From the NCBI GenBank assembly GCA_028023455.1, contig JAQFVV010006273.1, positions 1,056,001 to 1,120,000 of the forward strand: DNA of 64,000 nt, in the 5' to 3' direction. Positions 35,176-51,200 of this stretch are shown here, piece after piece (position 1 is the stretch's first letter; every line of letters begins with the position of its first letter). A program made the position numbers and the translations under genes. The notes beneath the pieces were generated by a model. That model worked only from the letters and a program-made list of their open reading frames with translations, was not told the origin of the DNA and searched no databases. Origin of the DNA: Epiperipatus broadwayi (Eukaryota; Onychophora; Udeonychophora; Euonychophora; Peripatidae).

Positions 35176-35948
35176 TGAAACTAAACCAAACTATGAGCAT
35201 AGTTAAAAAGCTTTGATATATATAGAATAAGTTGGTAAGTTGACTTCATCCAAAAACTTTAAGGGTTTTTTTTTAAATTTCAAGCTATGCTAAACATAAG
35301 AGTATACTAATACAACTCCTTAATGACACAAAAGTTAAAAATTAGTCTGAAATGTGGCTATTACAGTACTGTATCATCTAGTATCTATTGATAACTCAAG
35401 GTTATAGTAATTATAAGTAGTATATGGTAAAGAGATTCTATTGGAAATGTGAAAAGTGAGTCGTGATGTTATTATAGTTGACCAGCTTTATTTTTTATAT
35501 GAAGACACATAAAATTTGAATTTTAATATTACAGACATCATTAAAAAGATATAGGTGTGATATACTTATTTAATAGAATTGAATAATTTACATATAGATA
35601 CAATTATTTTCCTATTTCATTTTTTGTAATATATTATTATTTTTCTATCTGAAGATGGATATAATATTAGAGTTGAAAATTAACAAAAATGCACCGCAGA
35701 AAAATATATATCTTGATGACATATTTTGTTGAAAGTGATTGAGTAAATTATATATTTCTTTCATTCTTCATTTCTCAATTCATATAAACAGAAAGACTAT
35801 TTTTAGACAAATAATTTAATACATTTCAATATTTGTTTGAACATTTTTTAAACTTTTAATATAAGACTAAAAACAATTGTTCTAATGATAAAAATTTATT
35901 ATTTCCATATCAATAGTAAGAGTTTATGATTGTACTTGACTTTATATA

Positions 35949-36167
35949 AAGTAATTGGTGAGTGGTGCATTAGTATGCAGATAAAGAGAAGTTTGAGTTT
36001 TAGAGTTCATATATTAAGGTACACTAAGCGCTTTCGAAAGCTTATGCTTTCAGGCTATGAATATGAAAAAATAAACTTTTGAAAATGCTTAGCATATCTT
36101 AGTACATAAAGTCTAAAATTAAAACTTCTCTTTAACTGTATACTATTGCACCACTCACCAATTACTT
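35949..36167. mobile_element. 219-bp MITE-like element with near full-length inverted repeats
   Basis: The ends AAGTAATTGGTGAGTGGTGCA and TGCACCACTCACCAATTACTT are perfectly complementary. The arms stay complementary with mismatches almost to the centre, leaving a loop near 36050 (GGCTATGAATATG). The arm contains CGCTTTCGAAAGCTTATGC. No clear target duplication is visible. Confidence 0.65.
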
Positions 36168-39100
36168 CCATACCAGAGGGATTTTTTTTCTTTCACTTTC
36201 TGAATTGATTACATAAATTTATATTTAAAAAAATAATAATCATATGGTTAGATGCTTGGTGATCATGTGATATTCAAATATCTAAGTTGTATCAAATAGT
36301 TGTTTTTTTTTTTAATATTTTACTCAAGTAAGATGTATATGATAATAATTGAAATTTTGAATCTGTAATTCTATTGCATAGTGAAATTTGTATTAATTAA
36401 ACAAAAACACACTAAAATGAAAGTTAAGCTAAATAATTTTATATGAGATGTTATATATTTTTAAATGTAAGATAATATTAGTAAGCAAAAATATTTTTAT
36501 CAAACTTGTATTGTTTCAATAAACTCTTCCATAGAACACTGGTAAGTGAAAAATAAAGAGAAATAGCATATATGATTATTTCTAAATATACTTTATCATT
36601 TATTTTGTTATAAATGTTCTGCAATTTCAAATTAAAGAATATATCTATGACAATAATTATAATATGGGGAATTTGATTTTTTCTTTTTATTACCTTATCC
36701 ACATCTAATTTGTTAACTACCTGGCTTATTTGAAATGAATAGTAAACAGTCATGGAGAAAATATTTGACAATATTTAAAAGTTAAATGGAATGTTATTTT
36801 TGGAAATAGTTGCCAGAGCTGATTTGAATACTAAAAGGTAAAGTCAGATAGCCTTGAAACTATTCAGGCAATTCCATAATAATGTTATAAAAGATAAAGA
36901 CAATACCAATTACATAGGCAAATACATGATAGTAACAACTAAATATGAGGGGAAAAAATTTTAATGATTCCTATAAATTTTTATGAAAAAATTTGTATAA
37001 TTAGAAAAAAGAACAACCAAATAATTTTGTGAAAAGGAAATTTAATGAGAGAGTGCATATAGTTTATCTTTATTATTTGAATGTTAGTAATTCTGGATAG
37101 CAAAAATAAAATATAGGAATTGAGGCATAAAATGAATGTGATGTGAAATTAGATTTGCTCAACTGATTAACAAAATTTTAGTCATTTTGAATGACAAAAT
37201 ATTCAGTGAGTCTCATTTGTTTTATACAATTAATGATTTTTTTGCACCATAAAACTTTCTTATCTCTTAATTCCGTGATATGCATGTGACAAATTGAGAT
37301 CATGCACATAAAATAATGAGTCGCTATGTAATTTCTTTTTATAATCAAATCTAATAGTTAGGGTTTAGGCTTTTATTGGTAATAGGCTTTAGCCCATTGT
37401 TTCTTTATAAAAAATATGAATTTAGTTTTTTCATAGCACAATTGATTAAAATATTCTTAGTAGTAGTATAATGTTAATTATAACATGTTTCTAAAAGAAA
37501 AAATGAATACAGGTACCTCCTAGTACAATACTTATTACCAATACACTTATCTTAATATCCTTTTTGTTTTTATATTGTGGTATTTCATGAAATGTTTCAA
37601 ACACTTCAAAATGATTAAGTAGTTAGTTATATCGTCATAGATTAATCACTAAAAACAGGGTATTTTGAATTTTAGTTTTGATTACTAGCATTTTTTAGTA
37701 TAATTTGTTTAGCTCATTCTATCCTAAAATATGGTATTTAATGAGTAAATGCAATAAAAACTCTTAAAATCTAAAACATAGGAACTTTAGGCTTTATAAA
37801 AAAAGTAAAATCATTAAAAAAAATTGAATGTTTGTACAAAGTGAAGGATCATATAATTTATTTCCAAGATTAAATGGAAAGAATCAATTAAGATTCCCAT
37901 TTTAGGTCTTTGAAGAATTTTCTTTTGTATTTCATGCAGAATGACAACTATATTCCTGATTTTGGAATATAAAATAAAATCAGGTTGGATTTTTTTTTGT
38001 AATTATCATGTTTAATAGAAGCTTGCTTGGTATAAAATAATATGTTCAAGGATATTTCTGATTAATTAGATTCAGATTCAAGGTTTATGAAAGCATCAGA
38101 TGTTTTGAAAAACAAGTTTTTTATTATGGTAGATAATTTATTATAATCAATAATTATCTGTGCTAATTCTTTTCATCACTAGCTGATGAAACTCTTAAAA
38201 TTGTGGAGTCAGTTTAAGAAATACTGTACTAATAATTCATACATATGATTAGTTTCAGAATTGAATTGTAACAGTAAAAACAATGTTCTATCATTCAAAA
38301 ATGGCAGTTATTCTGAGGAAAAGGATGAAAAAGAGAAAATATCCTCTTATCAGCTTCTACAGTCTTAAAACTAGTTTAATAAAAAATAAAAAGTATACTA
38401 TTAAAATAAAAAGTGGCAAGCCAATCAGTGTAATGATAGAAATTGAAGAAAAGCAATAGTTGATAGAGATTATGTAAAATATTATAAATTACAAAACAAA
38501 ACAAAAAATTGGTATAAGATATATAGATAAAAGTAGCACTATTGGAGAAGTAATAAAAGTAATAAATAATAGTCTTAAGAGTAATGTTCATGCCAATAAG
38601 TACATAATGATTGAACATTTTCACTGCAAGCTAAATATTAATATTTGCTATTATTCATGATTTTACTAGAATACACAGAGAAGTTGGAATATTCTATATT
38701 ACCAATCAAAACTTTTTTGTTGATTGTGTTATCAATAAAAATCAATGACAAATGAAAGAAATCTACCACATCATTGATTAAGAAACATATTTATTATTTT
38801 TACAAATAGGCCTGCCTAATTTTTTTGGGATATTTTGCATCTACTTTGAAGTAAAATTTTAGATATAAAATAGGCAAGAAATGACCCAAATTCCAAATGG
38901 TAAAATTTATTATATCATATTGTAACCAGTAAAACCATAAATAGTTGCAGATTTACTTTTCCAAAATTATTAGTTTCCAATTGCTCTATGGATCAATGCT
39001 CTAGGATCTCCAAGACAATCACAAAACATTAATTTTTCAGTATTCCAAGACTGAAAAAATAATGATTTGATCTTTTTGCCAAATGTTAGATGATTATATC

Positions 39101-39590
39101 CAAAAGTAGATGGAAAATGAGTAAACAATAACTATTCTAAGATATCTACTATTAGGATTAGTAAAAAAAAAAAAGATGAAGTAGAAAGAGATTATTGGGA
39201 AACAATTGCAGTATTCCAAGATAAAAACTGTATATAAAAAATACAGGATGAAAAATATATATACTGAGCTTTAAGAAGGGGATATACTTATGAAAATAAT
39301 TGCTTTTGATCGGGATAATAGAAATGATATAGTAATGAAAGAAGCAAATTGTCTATTGACTTGTTGTTCTTTTTAAAAGAAAAAAAATTAGCTAATGCAA
39401 CTATTAAATTATGACCTTTTTATTTTCAAATATGTCAGAAAACTGACAAATTAATAGTGTTATTAGATTTATTTATCTGAGAAAGTGTGTTAGTAGGAAA
39501 GACAGCAAAAAACATTTGGAATCCAATTGCAGTGAATACCAAATTTATTACAACCTATGATTCAAGATATCTAAAAGGACAAACCCAATT
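36168..39590. other. AT-rich non-coding DNA
   Basis: No gene, RNA or bounded repeat was recognised. The longest open frames (36478-36771 and 38376-38624, minus) are low-complexity and hydrophobic only because the DNA is AT-rich. Confidence 0.45.
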
Positions 39591-39599
39591 TAAACATCA

Positions 39600-40450
39600 C
39601 ATTCCAAGAGAAGACAAATATAAATTGCCATGTTACATTACATTTGTTGATTAAAAAAAGACAGTTGATTCAATGCATTTCTGATGTGATTAAAGCTTTA
39701 AAACAAGATGTAGAGTAGTGATGTTCAGCCTTTACTGATGAGTGAGTTATTTTTTTCATATCAATAAAGTTTGTAAATCTACTCTCCATAGAAATTTAAT
39801 AACATTCATATCTAAATAAAAAAAATTTGATAAATACATTGAGCCATATTTATACAATAAATATTTTACTAAGATTTATTTACAACTAAAAATAACAAAG
39901 TTGACTGTAAATCACAATTACCAGTTTGAATATCAGTTTGAAGATATTTCAAATTTTGAAGAATATTTATCAAAAATCCAATATCAGTGATAATACTACA
40001 TGATTCAATTCTTATTAATCCTTTTACAGAAATTTTATGCTCTGCATAATTTGGGGATGTATTAGAGTAGCAGATTCTGAAGCTCAAAGTCTATGAATTA
40101 TAGTTCAGCTCTATCATTTTTTCTGGACTAAACAGAAGTGAATAAAATGAAAACTTCTTGAATCATCTGAACTTTATATGAATAATGTTTCAGAATTACA
40201 GAAAATGTTATAAGAATAACCAATCAGATAAAAGCAAAAAATTAGAGATTTTTTTTTTCTTTTAAAAAAAAAAGGAAATAAAGATTGACAATACTGAATT
40301 GGAAGTTAATAATTATAAATACTGTATCTTGACTCAATTGTTAATATGAATGGAAATGAAATGGATAAAAATATTCATAAACTTGAATTTGGAAGGAGTG
40401 CTAATATTATAAATATTTAAAATATAAATATTTCCTGAATTGGAAGGCTT
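39600..40450 (+). pseudogene. Decayed LINE reverse transcriptase fragment
   Basis: At about 39635-39700 the frame reads YITFVD-KKTVDSMHF, which fits the FVDFKKAFDSV motif A of RTE-type reverse transcriptases. LEVNNYKY-ILTQ near 40300 may be the FKYLGS region. No YADD is left between them. Identification rests mainly on motif A. Confidence 0.35.
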
Positions 40451-40979
40451 CAATAAATATTCTCTACATCATGTTTTAGAATTGGAACTTAATATGAAAG
40501 TAGCAAATAGATTGCATACTATACAGAAAAAAATAAAAAGATGTGTGATATTAGCAGAAGAGTTGAAGTAAATACGTGTGGGTGGGCCAATATGCAAAAA
40601 AATTGTTGAAAGTGATGTGAAAAACATGAGAATTGAAAATATTAAAATGCCAAAAGATTTTCCAGTAATTCACATATATATATATATGGAGCAGTTAAAT
40701 CTGAATAAAATACATAATCATTAAAATATATCAAATTTATTTGAAAATTTATTAGTGTAACTTACTTTTAACATAGTCATACTGTTAAAGATCAGTATCA
40801 AATGTTTTTATCTAAGACCTAGATACACTGACTGGTTAACAACAAAGAGTTAAACATAAATACAATTCCCAGAGATAACTTGTCATGTTCGGAAAATAAT
40901 TTTAACAAATTCACATATTAATCTGCGATAGAATTTTCCAAACAATCTTTTATTCAACGACAGTTTTTTAATTCTATTA

Positions 40980-41140
40980 TTAATGTTTCAAATCGTACCA
41001 AATACTTGCTTTTTCTACCACTTCTTCTATCCTTTGAAATGTTATTTGCAAACAAAACAACAAAGGGGCGCAACGCTCTGTTGCTATTGATTCTATAACC
41101 GCCAGATCAGCCCATGAAATAAATCTATAAGTATATAAAT
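40980..41140 (-). CDS. Possible 3'-terminal coding exon of an unrecognised minus-strand gene
   Basis: On the minus strand an AG ends at about 41140 (ATACTTATAG), followed by about 50 codons: FISWADLAVIESIATERCA, then PLLFCLQITFQRIEEVVEK, then ASIWYDLKH and a stop at 40980. An AATAAA lies about 25 bases past the stop. The stretch is compositionally richer in GC than the surroundings and has balanced amino-acid use, unlike the low-complexity frames nearby. I do not recognise the protein. The acceptor lacks a strong pyrimidine tract, so a chance frame is possible. If real, its 5' end may lie near the OST4 promoter block at 41.8-42.2 kb. Confidence 0.3.
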
Positions 41141-41799
41141 ACTGTTTACTTTTAAAGTAGTACATTATTTAATAGCTTTTTATTTGTTTGTAAGTAAACT
41201 TTTACAAATACTACAAACAGAAAAATAAAATAAAATGCCATATGTTTCATTGTAACTCTTAGCAAATGACAAAGCCCTTAACTAAAAATATAAGACAATA
41301 ATGCTATTTTTTTAAACTAAACATTAAACACGATTTTAAAAAAAATATATTTTACGTTGTCAATATTACAAAATATGCTTTTAAATTTGATTTAGCCTAA
41401 GATATAAATAAAAAAGAAAAAAGAAGAAAGAAAACTGCATTAGCTTACTAGGGTAATAGTAATTAAAAGAATCGTTCGCATTAAATATACATACTTACCC
41501 CATTATACGGTTATTCCATTGTAGTCAAACTATTTACAATTCCATAGGAAAAAAAATATCCACTTTTGAACAAAACATTTAAAAGGTACACGGAAATAAA
41601 CATGGTTAACTCCTCTTTCCGTGCGAAATCACTGACAAAGAGCAAGATAGTTTCGCCTCTTTTTTTACAAATAAATGTGTATAATAAATATATTTTTAAG
41701 AATTTGTTATAATTCGCATTATAATAATGACTTTTTCTATCACTTAAATCAAGATTTTCTAGAAAATATTATGATTTAATACTAAAATTTCCTTAACAA

Positions 41800-42266
41800 A
41801 AACACAATGCGCTCAACTCTTCAGCTAGTTGATCAGGGAAGTTGGAGTGTGCTGGTATGCAGGGCAGACGATAATCCAAATGACTCACTCATTAGCAAAG
41901 TGCGCATTTTTCAACTCTATAAAAGTATTTTGCATCCATATTACGAAGTGAAAATATACCTGGCAAAGATCAAATAATTTTTCCACATGGAAAACAAAAT
42001 ATAATCCTCGTGTATGTCTCACCGCCTCTTCCCCTAGTAATCATTATAAGCACACAATAGAACAAAGGCCAAACCTGTTGGCCCTCCCGCCATTTCCTTT
42101 GTCTTCTGATTTTAATCACATGTCCACCATCACTATCTCCGATTGGTTCTCACATTCTCGCGCTTATTCGAGACTCTCATTCTTTCACCTATATTACACG
42201 TAACGTTTATTTTCCGATCGTAAAAATTTTCTTAGATTATTTTTCTGGAAAATAAAAACGAAGCAG
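41800..42266 (+). promoter_or_regulatory. Probable OST4 promoter and 5' untranslated exon
   Basis: This block is the most CpG-rich and least AT-rich part of its neighbourhood (TTCTCGCGCTTATTCGAG, CCGATTGG, TTTTCCGATCG). It contains an inverted CCAAT (GATTGG at about 42141) and a TATA-like CTATAAAAG near 41918. It ends in GAAGCAG followed by GTAATAT, a good splice donor with GT at 42267-42268. Joining this exon to the acceptor at 44902 puts the OST4 start codon one base into the next exon. On the minus strand the block has an ATG in good context (AAGGAAATGGCGG, near 42090) and a donor-like GCGGTGAGA, so it could be bidirectional. Exon boundaries are inferred, not proven. Confidence 0.5.
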
Positions 42267-45017
<2,751 letters not shown>

Positions 45018-45018
45018 G

Positions 45019-45250
45019 GTAAATTGTGGTTTAAATTTTAAATATTTATGTTGCCTTTTTTTTTTTTAATTGTTTTTGTTTTTTTTTTATTTCAGATTGT
45101 GTATCAAGAATCATTGTTAAAGTTAACATATTCTTTAAAATGTAATAAAATGTATATTTTTTATATTTTTATCAGCTCATTGTATTTGTATTATTTATAA
45201 TTGTATTCCAGTAATATGATATAACTAAATAAATTATTATAAAAAACAAA
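45019..45250 (+). other. OST4 3' UTR intron, last exon and polyadenylation signals
   Basis: The donor GTAAAT at 45019 and an acceptor in a long T tract (TTTATTTCAG, ending 45095) bound a 77-bp intron directly after the stop codon. The last exon starts at 45096 and carries AATAAA at 45144-45149 and again at 45228-45233. The intron lies within 55 bases of the stop codon, so it would not be expected to trigger nonsense-mediated decay. Confidence 0.65.
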
Positions 45251-45990
45251 ATATTTTCTCTTCTGAAAAGTGAATTCAGTCTGCCTTTCTTTATTCAAAT
45301 CATTAAACTATATAAACAGAATGTCTTCATTTTGCTTTATTTTACTTGTCCTATAACAAACCAAAAACAAATATCAAAAGTCTATTTTTATTTATTACAA
45401 AAGAAAAATGGAAAATATAAATTTTCCAAATGTTTTACATACATCTAAATGCCATAAAATGAGTTTTAAAAAATTATTTTCATGCTTCATTAATATATTG
45501 TTACCCATTGCTGTAAATTTTTTAAGAATTTTCAATTTTTTGGGGATAACTATGTATCTGGAATCTATCTGTCTTGGATTCAACTACTATATATATTTCT
45601 AATAGTGTAGTTGAAAGTTCCTTGTAGTGTATAAGTTCTATCTCTAATGATAAAATTGAGTTTTTTATTCTTTGCGTTATTTCCAAATATAGACAAATAA
45701 TTACTTGTGTATTTCTTCCAAATTTGGCAAATAAATAAATATTCAAGAAATGTATTTTTTTTTTTGTTGTTTTTTATTTTAAAGAGTACATTATTTCTTC
45801 ATTATACTTTTAATACCATATATATATAAGCTATACATGGCCCAATTAAAGTCCAGCAGTTTTTGAATTGAATTGTATTTTATTATTAAGCTCAGTCTTA
45901 AAATATGTGTCCATTATTGTCCTGATTTTGAATGTTTACAATTTAGTAGCTATACCTAAAAAAAACTAATAGAATTAATCTGAATTAGTC
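45251..45990. other. AT-rich non-coding DNA
   Basis: Open frames on both strands at 45395-45746 are low-complexity mirror frames. Nothing was recognised. Confidence 0.4.
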
Positions 45991-45999
45991 ATTATCGCC

Positions 46000-46250
46000 T
46001 ATCTTAGTTGTCCTTTCACCACCAACTTCTCTGAACATGATGATCTTTTCTAATAAATTAGATTGTTTCATACTAGAACAATTTCAACTTGGTTATTTGT
46101 GCTTTAAGTAAGAGTTCATGTCTAATCTGATCTCATCTTATTTGATGCCTTTCTATCTATGGTATTTTCCAAAATCTTTATTAATCAGCACTCTTACAAT
46201 TTAATAATCATTTTCATAGTGCATGTTATCTGCGATAATTTAAGTCATGT
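46000..46250 (-). pseudogene. Decayed LINE 3' coding fragment
   Basis: On the minus strand, blocks such as TKLKLF-YET, FIRKDHHVQR and a following GGERTTKIG resemble the LKLFGHV-R, ImlG and GRR-RGR region at the C terminus of many animal LINE reverse transcriptases. The order matches, but stops are frequent. Confidence 0.3.
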
Positions 46251-46389
46251 AATGTAAATTTAATAATATAGCTCCCTTCAAATACAATCTCATAACTTAA
46301 AAGGATTTTTTTTCTAATAAAATTTTCAGGAGCACAAAGATAAGAGTATTTGAGGATATGTGGCATTTTGTTGGACATCTAAGGTTAAT

Positions 46390-46650
46390 TGTTGAGTATC
46401 ATTAGAAAAATTCAAACTTTATTTAATTTTTTCAAATACATTCAGCTGTTAGCACTTGCATATTCAGCACAATGTTACAAATGGGATGTATCCCATAACA
46501 ATATTGTAACAGGTCAACAACAACTGAAGAATTCAGATGTATTGTATAAGTAACCTACATATTATTAACAGTTGAATATATTTGAAAAGTTTAAATAAAA
46601 TTTGAATTTTTCTAAAAGCATTTAACAATTAATACCAGGTAATGGAAATA
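46390..46650. mobile_element. Inverted-repeat MITE-family copy
   Basis: The left arm, about 46395-46470 (AGAAAAATTCAAACTTTATTT, ACATTCAGCTGTTAG), is complementary to the right arm, about 46555-46640 (CTAACAGTTGAATAT-like, AAATAAAATTTGAATTTTTCT). It shares arm sequence with the elements at 8771-8875 and 16740-16870. Confidence 0.5.
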
Positions 46651-46869
46651 TTCTAACATATAACTACAAGCATAATGGACTTTTAATCCATCTAACATTC
46701 AGAGAAATTGAAAGAATTCTTAAATTTTTAACAAGAAAATAAGGCAATAAAATTAGAATTGGAAAATGAATATTGTTAATAAAATCTAATTTGATTTCCT
46801 GCAATGTTGTAAAAAGAATCCCCAAAAAAATGTGACTCTCCAGAATAATATATTATCTTTAATTTTTCA

Positions 46870-47480
46870 GATTGTTCTAAGATGCATTCATTATAATGAT
46901 AAAGTCTATTCATCTCACTGCTGGCATCACAAAGCTTTCTCAGCATTATGTCTTCATCATAAATTAGATTATCTCATGACTAAAATAAAGTTATTTCAAT
47001 GTGGTCATTTGCACTTCAAGTGACAATTCTAATCATACTACTCTTTTGTTTTTTAATCTATCCATAGTATTTTCAAAAGTCTTCACATACAACATCAAAA
47101 GCATCAGTACATTTTTTTTATTCTTTCTTATTCAACTTTCATCATTCATACTGTATCTTAAACTATTTTGATCTTTATTTTGAAGAATATGTCTTCTCCA
47201 AAGAATGTTTTGCAATTTTTATCATTGCAATTCAACCTATTGATTATTAAATCTTTTTTATTGATTAAATGATTTTGTCATCAGTTCAGAAGTCAACTGC
47301 TCACTTTATCATTATATTCTCTAGATATTTAACTATAAACCCAAATTTTCACTGATGAGTTTTAGGATATTTTCCAATTTTTATCTATAAATGTTAGATA
47401 ATCATCAGGTATATTTAATTAATTGTTGAACTGTTCTCTAACTACCAAATTCATTATTTCCTATAGTATTTCATCAGAAG
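46870..47480 (-). pseudogene. Decayed LINE reverse transcriptase fragment
   Basis: Reading the minus strand, ISENLGL-LNI near 47360-47330 resembles the SEK-GL-INxKKT block after YADD. Near 47010-46900 TTLKLLYFSHEII and then MMKT...ESFVM match the LKLxYFGHVMR and sLEKxIMLGK blocks near the end of animal LINE ORF2. The same distal block occurs at 46000-46250, which suggests two copies of one family. Confidence 0.35.
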
Positions 47481-47584
47481 AGTGAAAAAGTTCTAATCTG
47501 TAAATTTATTGTCATTTCAAAATTAATTTACATTAAGTTTAAATACAAGTATATTGTCCATACTGAACATAATGTAATTAGAAA

Positions 47585-47660
47585 GTATTTGAACTCGGAT
47601 TTTCAAGCTCCCTACAGCTATCTTACATTAAGATACTGAGCTTGGCAGCTAAAGGTCAAT
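47585..47660 (-). mobile_element. tRNA-derived SINE relic
   Basis: On the minus strand, CCGAGTTCAAATAC near 47598-47585 is a box B-like sequence, and TTTAGCTGCCAAGCTCAG at about 47655 is a plausible box A region. The stem regions are partly complementary. No tail or target duplication was defined. Confidence 0.35.
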
Positions 47661-47779
47661 TCAGTTATTATTTAAATATACTTTATGATTATCAACTGTC
47701 TAAAGATATCCAGTATAAAGGTATTATTTATCATTATATCAATAAATGTCATATCAGCAAATGTATCAAACCCCCTTTT

Positions 47780-48060
47780 TGATAATGATCTAAGACCAAT
47801 CCTCTCAACCATGAATTTAAACAATTCATAAGATTTGACCCATATGAATACCAGGCCTTATTTGGCTGTATTGATAATGATTATCAGAAAGTTATATTTT
47901 CTGACTATCTTTGCACTCAAGTAATACTTACATAAAGTAAAAACCACAATGAATTTTATAGGGTAAGTATTTTTAAACACTACTTTCATTGATAAAAGAA
48001 TGCCTTTAGGAGCCCCTTTGTTAACATAAGAATGCTATCATTCCACTAACTAGTGTGGCA
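47780..48060 (+). pseudogene. Possible reverse transcriptase fragment
   Basis: LRPILSTMNLNN near 47787 and TFIDKRMPLGAPLLT near 47985 resemble the RPI and MGSPLSP motifs of PLE-type or LINE reverse transcriptases at roughly correct spacing. Both are short and the frame between them is broken, so this is weak. Confidence 0.22.
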
Positions 48061-48217
48061 AATTATTTTGATCTAGGTTTATAATGAGAATGGGCAACTA
48101 TGTTTAAAAATAAAAAAAAATTTACAATCATTACAATATATTCCTATGCAAATCAAATGAGCGTAAGTAAATGTTAAAATGGATGTATTTATATTGAAGA
48201 GTTGATTTAACATTAAC

Positions 48218-48290
48218 TGAATTTGAATCCACAAGCTTTGATATCGTTGCATAATTGATTAAGCCTCACCACACAATTATTATTAAATAA
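48218..48290 (-). mobile_element. tRNA-derived SINE relic
   Basis: On the minus strand, TGTGGATTCAAATTC (near 48232-48218) is a box B, and GGTGAGGCTTAATCAATTATG (from about 48277) could be the decayed box A region. Evidence is limited to these motifs. Confidence 0.3.
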
Positions 48291-48299
48291 CAAGTACAT

Positions 48300-51200
48300 A
48301 AGCGTAAGAAATATTAAAGTTAAAAAAACAAAAATTTCAGCACAATGTGCATCATAAGAATCATTCATCTTTTTCATGTCTTGAATGAAAGTACTGTAGA
48401 GAAAATTACACTATATAAATATTCATTATTGGATAATGTATAATTAATAAAAATTATTAATATACCTATCCATTAAGTGATTTGTATCAAAGTTGTAAAT
48501 GCAGCATGTTTGACACATCAATTAAACTAGCAGTTTGCTATTTATATATACTAAACAATGATAAAGGTAGGTGTAAGAAATTTTGATCTGGGCCAATTGA
48601 TGAGTGCTGATTCAGCATGAAATGTGTATCTTAGGTGCTTCCACACGGTGTTAATAGAGGATAGAAACCAGTTTCCTACCTTGTGAGAGAGGTGTGATAA
48701 TTACACTACAGAAATATTGGATAATCTCTAATGAATGATTAATTAAAATAGAAATTTTAATAAAAAAAAATATTGAGATATATGCTAGAATTTTTATCTA
48801 GAAAAATGAATTTTACCTATATTCAAAATTTGATTTTTACTATTAATCAGTTACAATTGGTTTGAACCTTTGGGATAATTTATATAAAAGTCATTAATCA
48901 TGCAAATTTTAAAGCCTCATCCAGTTTTTCTTTTGGCTATTTTTCATTACTAGTAGCCACATTGATGGCATATAGATTACATGTCCATTATGGATATGTC
49001 TATAAAAATCTGATCAAAAATAACAGGCAACTTTTTGCTCTTATTGTATCAGTTGTTTGTACAGGCAGGAATAACTCTCAAGTTGACAAGATGCTACATT
49101 GTTTTAGGTTAAACTAGTGCTCTAATAAAGCCTTTCCTCCCACATGAAGAGATACCATAGCATAATCTGTCATTAAGTGAAGGAGAGTTAATGATTTAGC
49201 TTTTTGAACAATTAGGAGATGCCATTCTGACCAATTTTTCTGAATACAGTTAATAATACCTTTAAAGAAGTTGAGATGATCTGTAGATTCTTTTCATTTA
49301 TTTGTTTTTTCAAACTTTTTTTTTTCTTAGCTTTTTGCTGAGTTGATATGAAGATTCCTTCTGGTCTCGCCCATTTATATTTAAGCTGTCCACAAATAGA
49401 ACAGTATAATTCAGATATCTTTACTATTATCCTCTTCTAATTAGTTTTAACTACTTAGTTTCTTATATATATTAAAATGACATGTTTTTTTTTTTTTATA
49501 TTTTAAAAATAAAAATACTATTTTTACATTCATTTTCATTAATATTTCCAAGTTCTTTACAAAAACAAGAAATAAATTCCTTCCTAATTACTATAATTAG
49601 GTAAATTATCTATATTGAATTAGTGATATAAATTAGATTTTTTTTTCCTTGAAAAAATGTATATCGCTCAAAAAATACAAAGTTAAAATCCTTACATATT
49701 TCTGTCTATAACTCTTTATACCTTTAATAATTTATACTTAGGTCATTTATTTCTATCTACCTTAAAGTAAGATTTCATAGTCTCTTAAATGCAAAAGGAT
49801 TATCATTAATACTGTACTCTAATTTAAATTTTATATAGTGACTAGGGAGCTTTGAAGGTCAGATTGTGCTATTTAAAACTGAGTCTGAACTGTTTTTGTT
49901 TATATATTTTTTCATTAACCTTGAATCTACATTTGTTTTGATGCAGTTTGATTTCTTTCATTGCATAACATCCAAATTGAATAGATAGAATAATATCCTG
50001 ATTATCTAATTCATGTGTCAATGTTTGTTCACTAACCTATTTTAAGTATAGTTTCTTATTCTGTGCAAAGATTGCTTCTAAGAATAATGGTTTCATTTTG
50101 CTTAAAAAAGGATCAAATTTAGCATACTCAACAGAATCAAAGGCTTTATTATCTATAAATCCAAATTCTAATTGATAAGTATAAAAAAATTTTAAAATCA
50201 TAATATCTATGTGAATTTGAAGATAACCTACTTATATTTGCTACTAATGTAAGTAAGCACTTCATTCTAGAATGATTTATCTCTTGCTAAAATAATTCAG
50301 TATCAAAACATCACTGTTGATGACTTAGTATCAAAAAATTGGATCTGTGTTTTTTAATGTGCATGAAACATTGCTAACTTCCTATGATTAGAAATATCCA
50401 TTAATTTGTTTTTGAAGATCCATTGTCATAACAGATTTTAAAAGTGTATACTATATTTATTATCACTAAAAGATAATTTATGAGCTAAAATGTATTGTGT
50501 GCCTTCTTATTAAATAGTGTTAGCTATCATAAGTGTGTTTTATGATTGGTATAACAATGATCACTGCAATTTTATTTTTTTTAAGCTAAATATCCATTGA
50601 TTAATTAATAATGAATAAATAACTGATTTGGCTATGAGCTGTATTCAGCTACTTGAAAATGTTTTAATTTGAACTTTAGATCATGGTCATGATATATATT
50701 ATTTATATAAATAAGCATTTATTTTTTATAGCGTCTGTTTACAATTGTAATTACATTCGAATATCGGCCTTTCAAGCTAATTGTGCAAACGCCTTGCGAG
50801 TGTTAAATAATAAATGAATACCCTCTGACCAATACAAGATATAGAATTTATGCAGGAATAAAAAGAATTTCTAAACAATATTTTATCAAATAATTTGCAA
50901 TTTAAATTGTAATTAAATAAGGGATCCATTCTTACCATTATTTTATTTTAATCTTCCACAACTCTTGATATGTATCTCACTAAAAGCTTATATGTAATTA
51001 AATAGACAATTGTTTCCTAGATACATTTTATGAAATTTTTAATATCCTATTCCAATCTGATCAAATTATAGTTTAGAAGGATGGAATTGAACGAGTTACT
51101 TAGATAACATTTTACATGCTGTTAGTAAATTGATAATTATTACAAAATGATTGATTAAATATGTACTAACCATTATTATCACTTTTATAAGTTTCCAATA

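Noticed and set aside
36478-36771. 97-residue minus-strand open frame
   Set aside because: Low-complexity, K-, I- and Y-rich translation typical of AT-rich non-coding DNA, with no supporting splice or regulatory signals.
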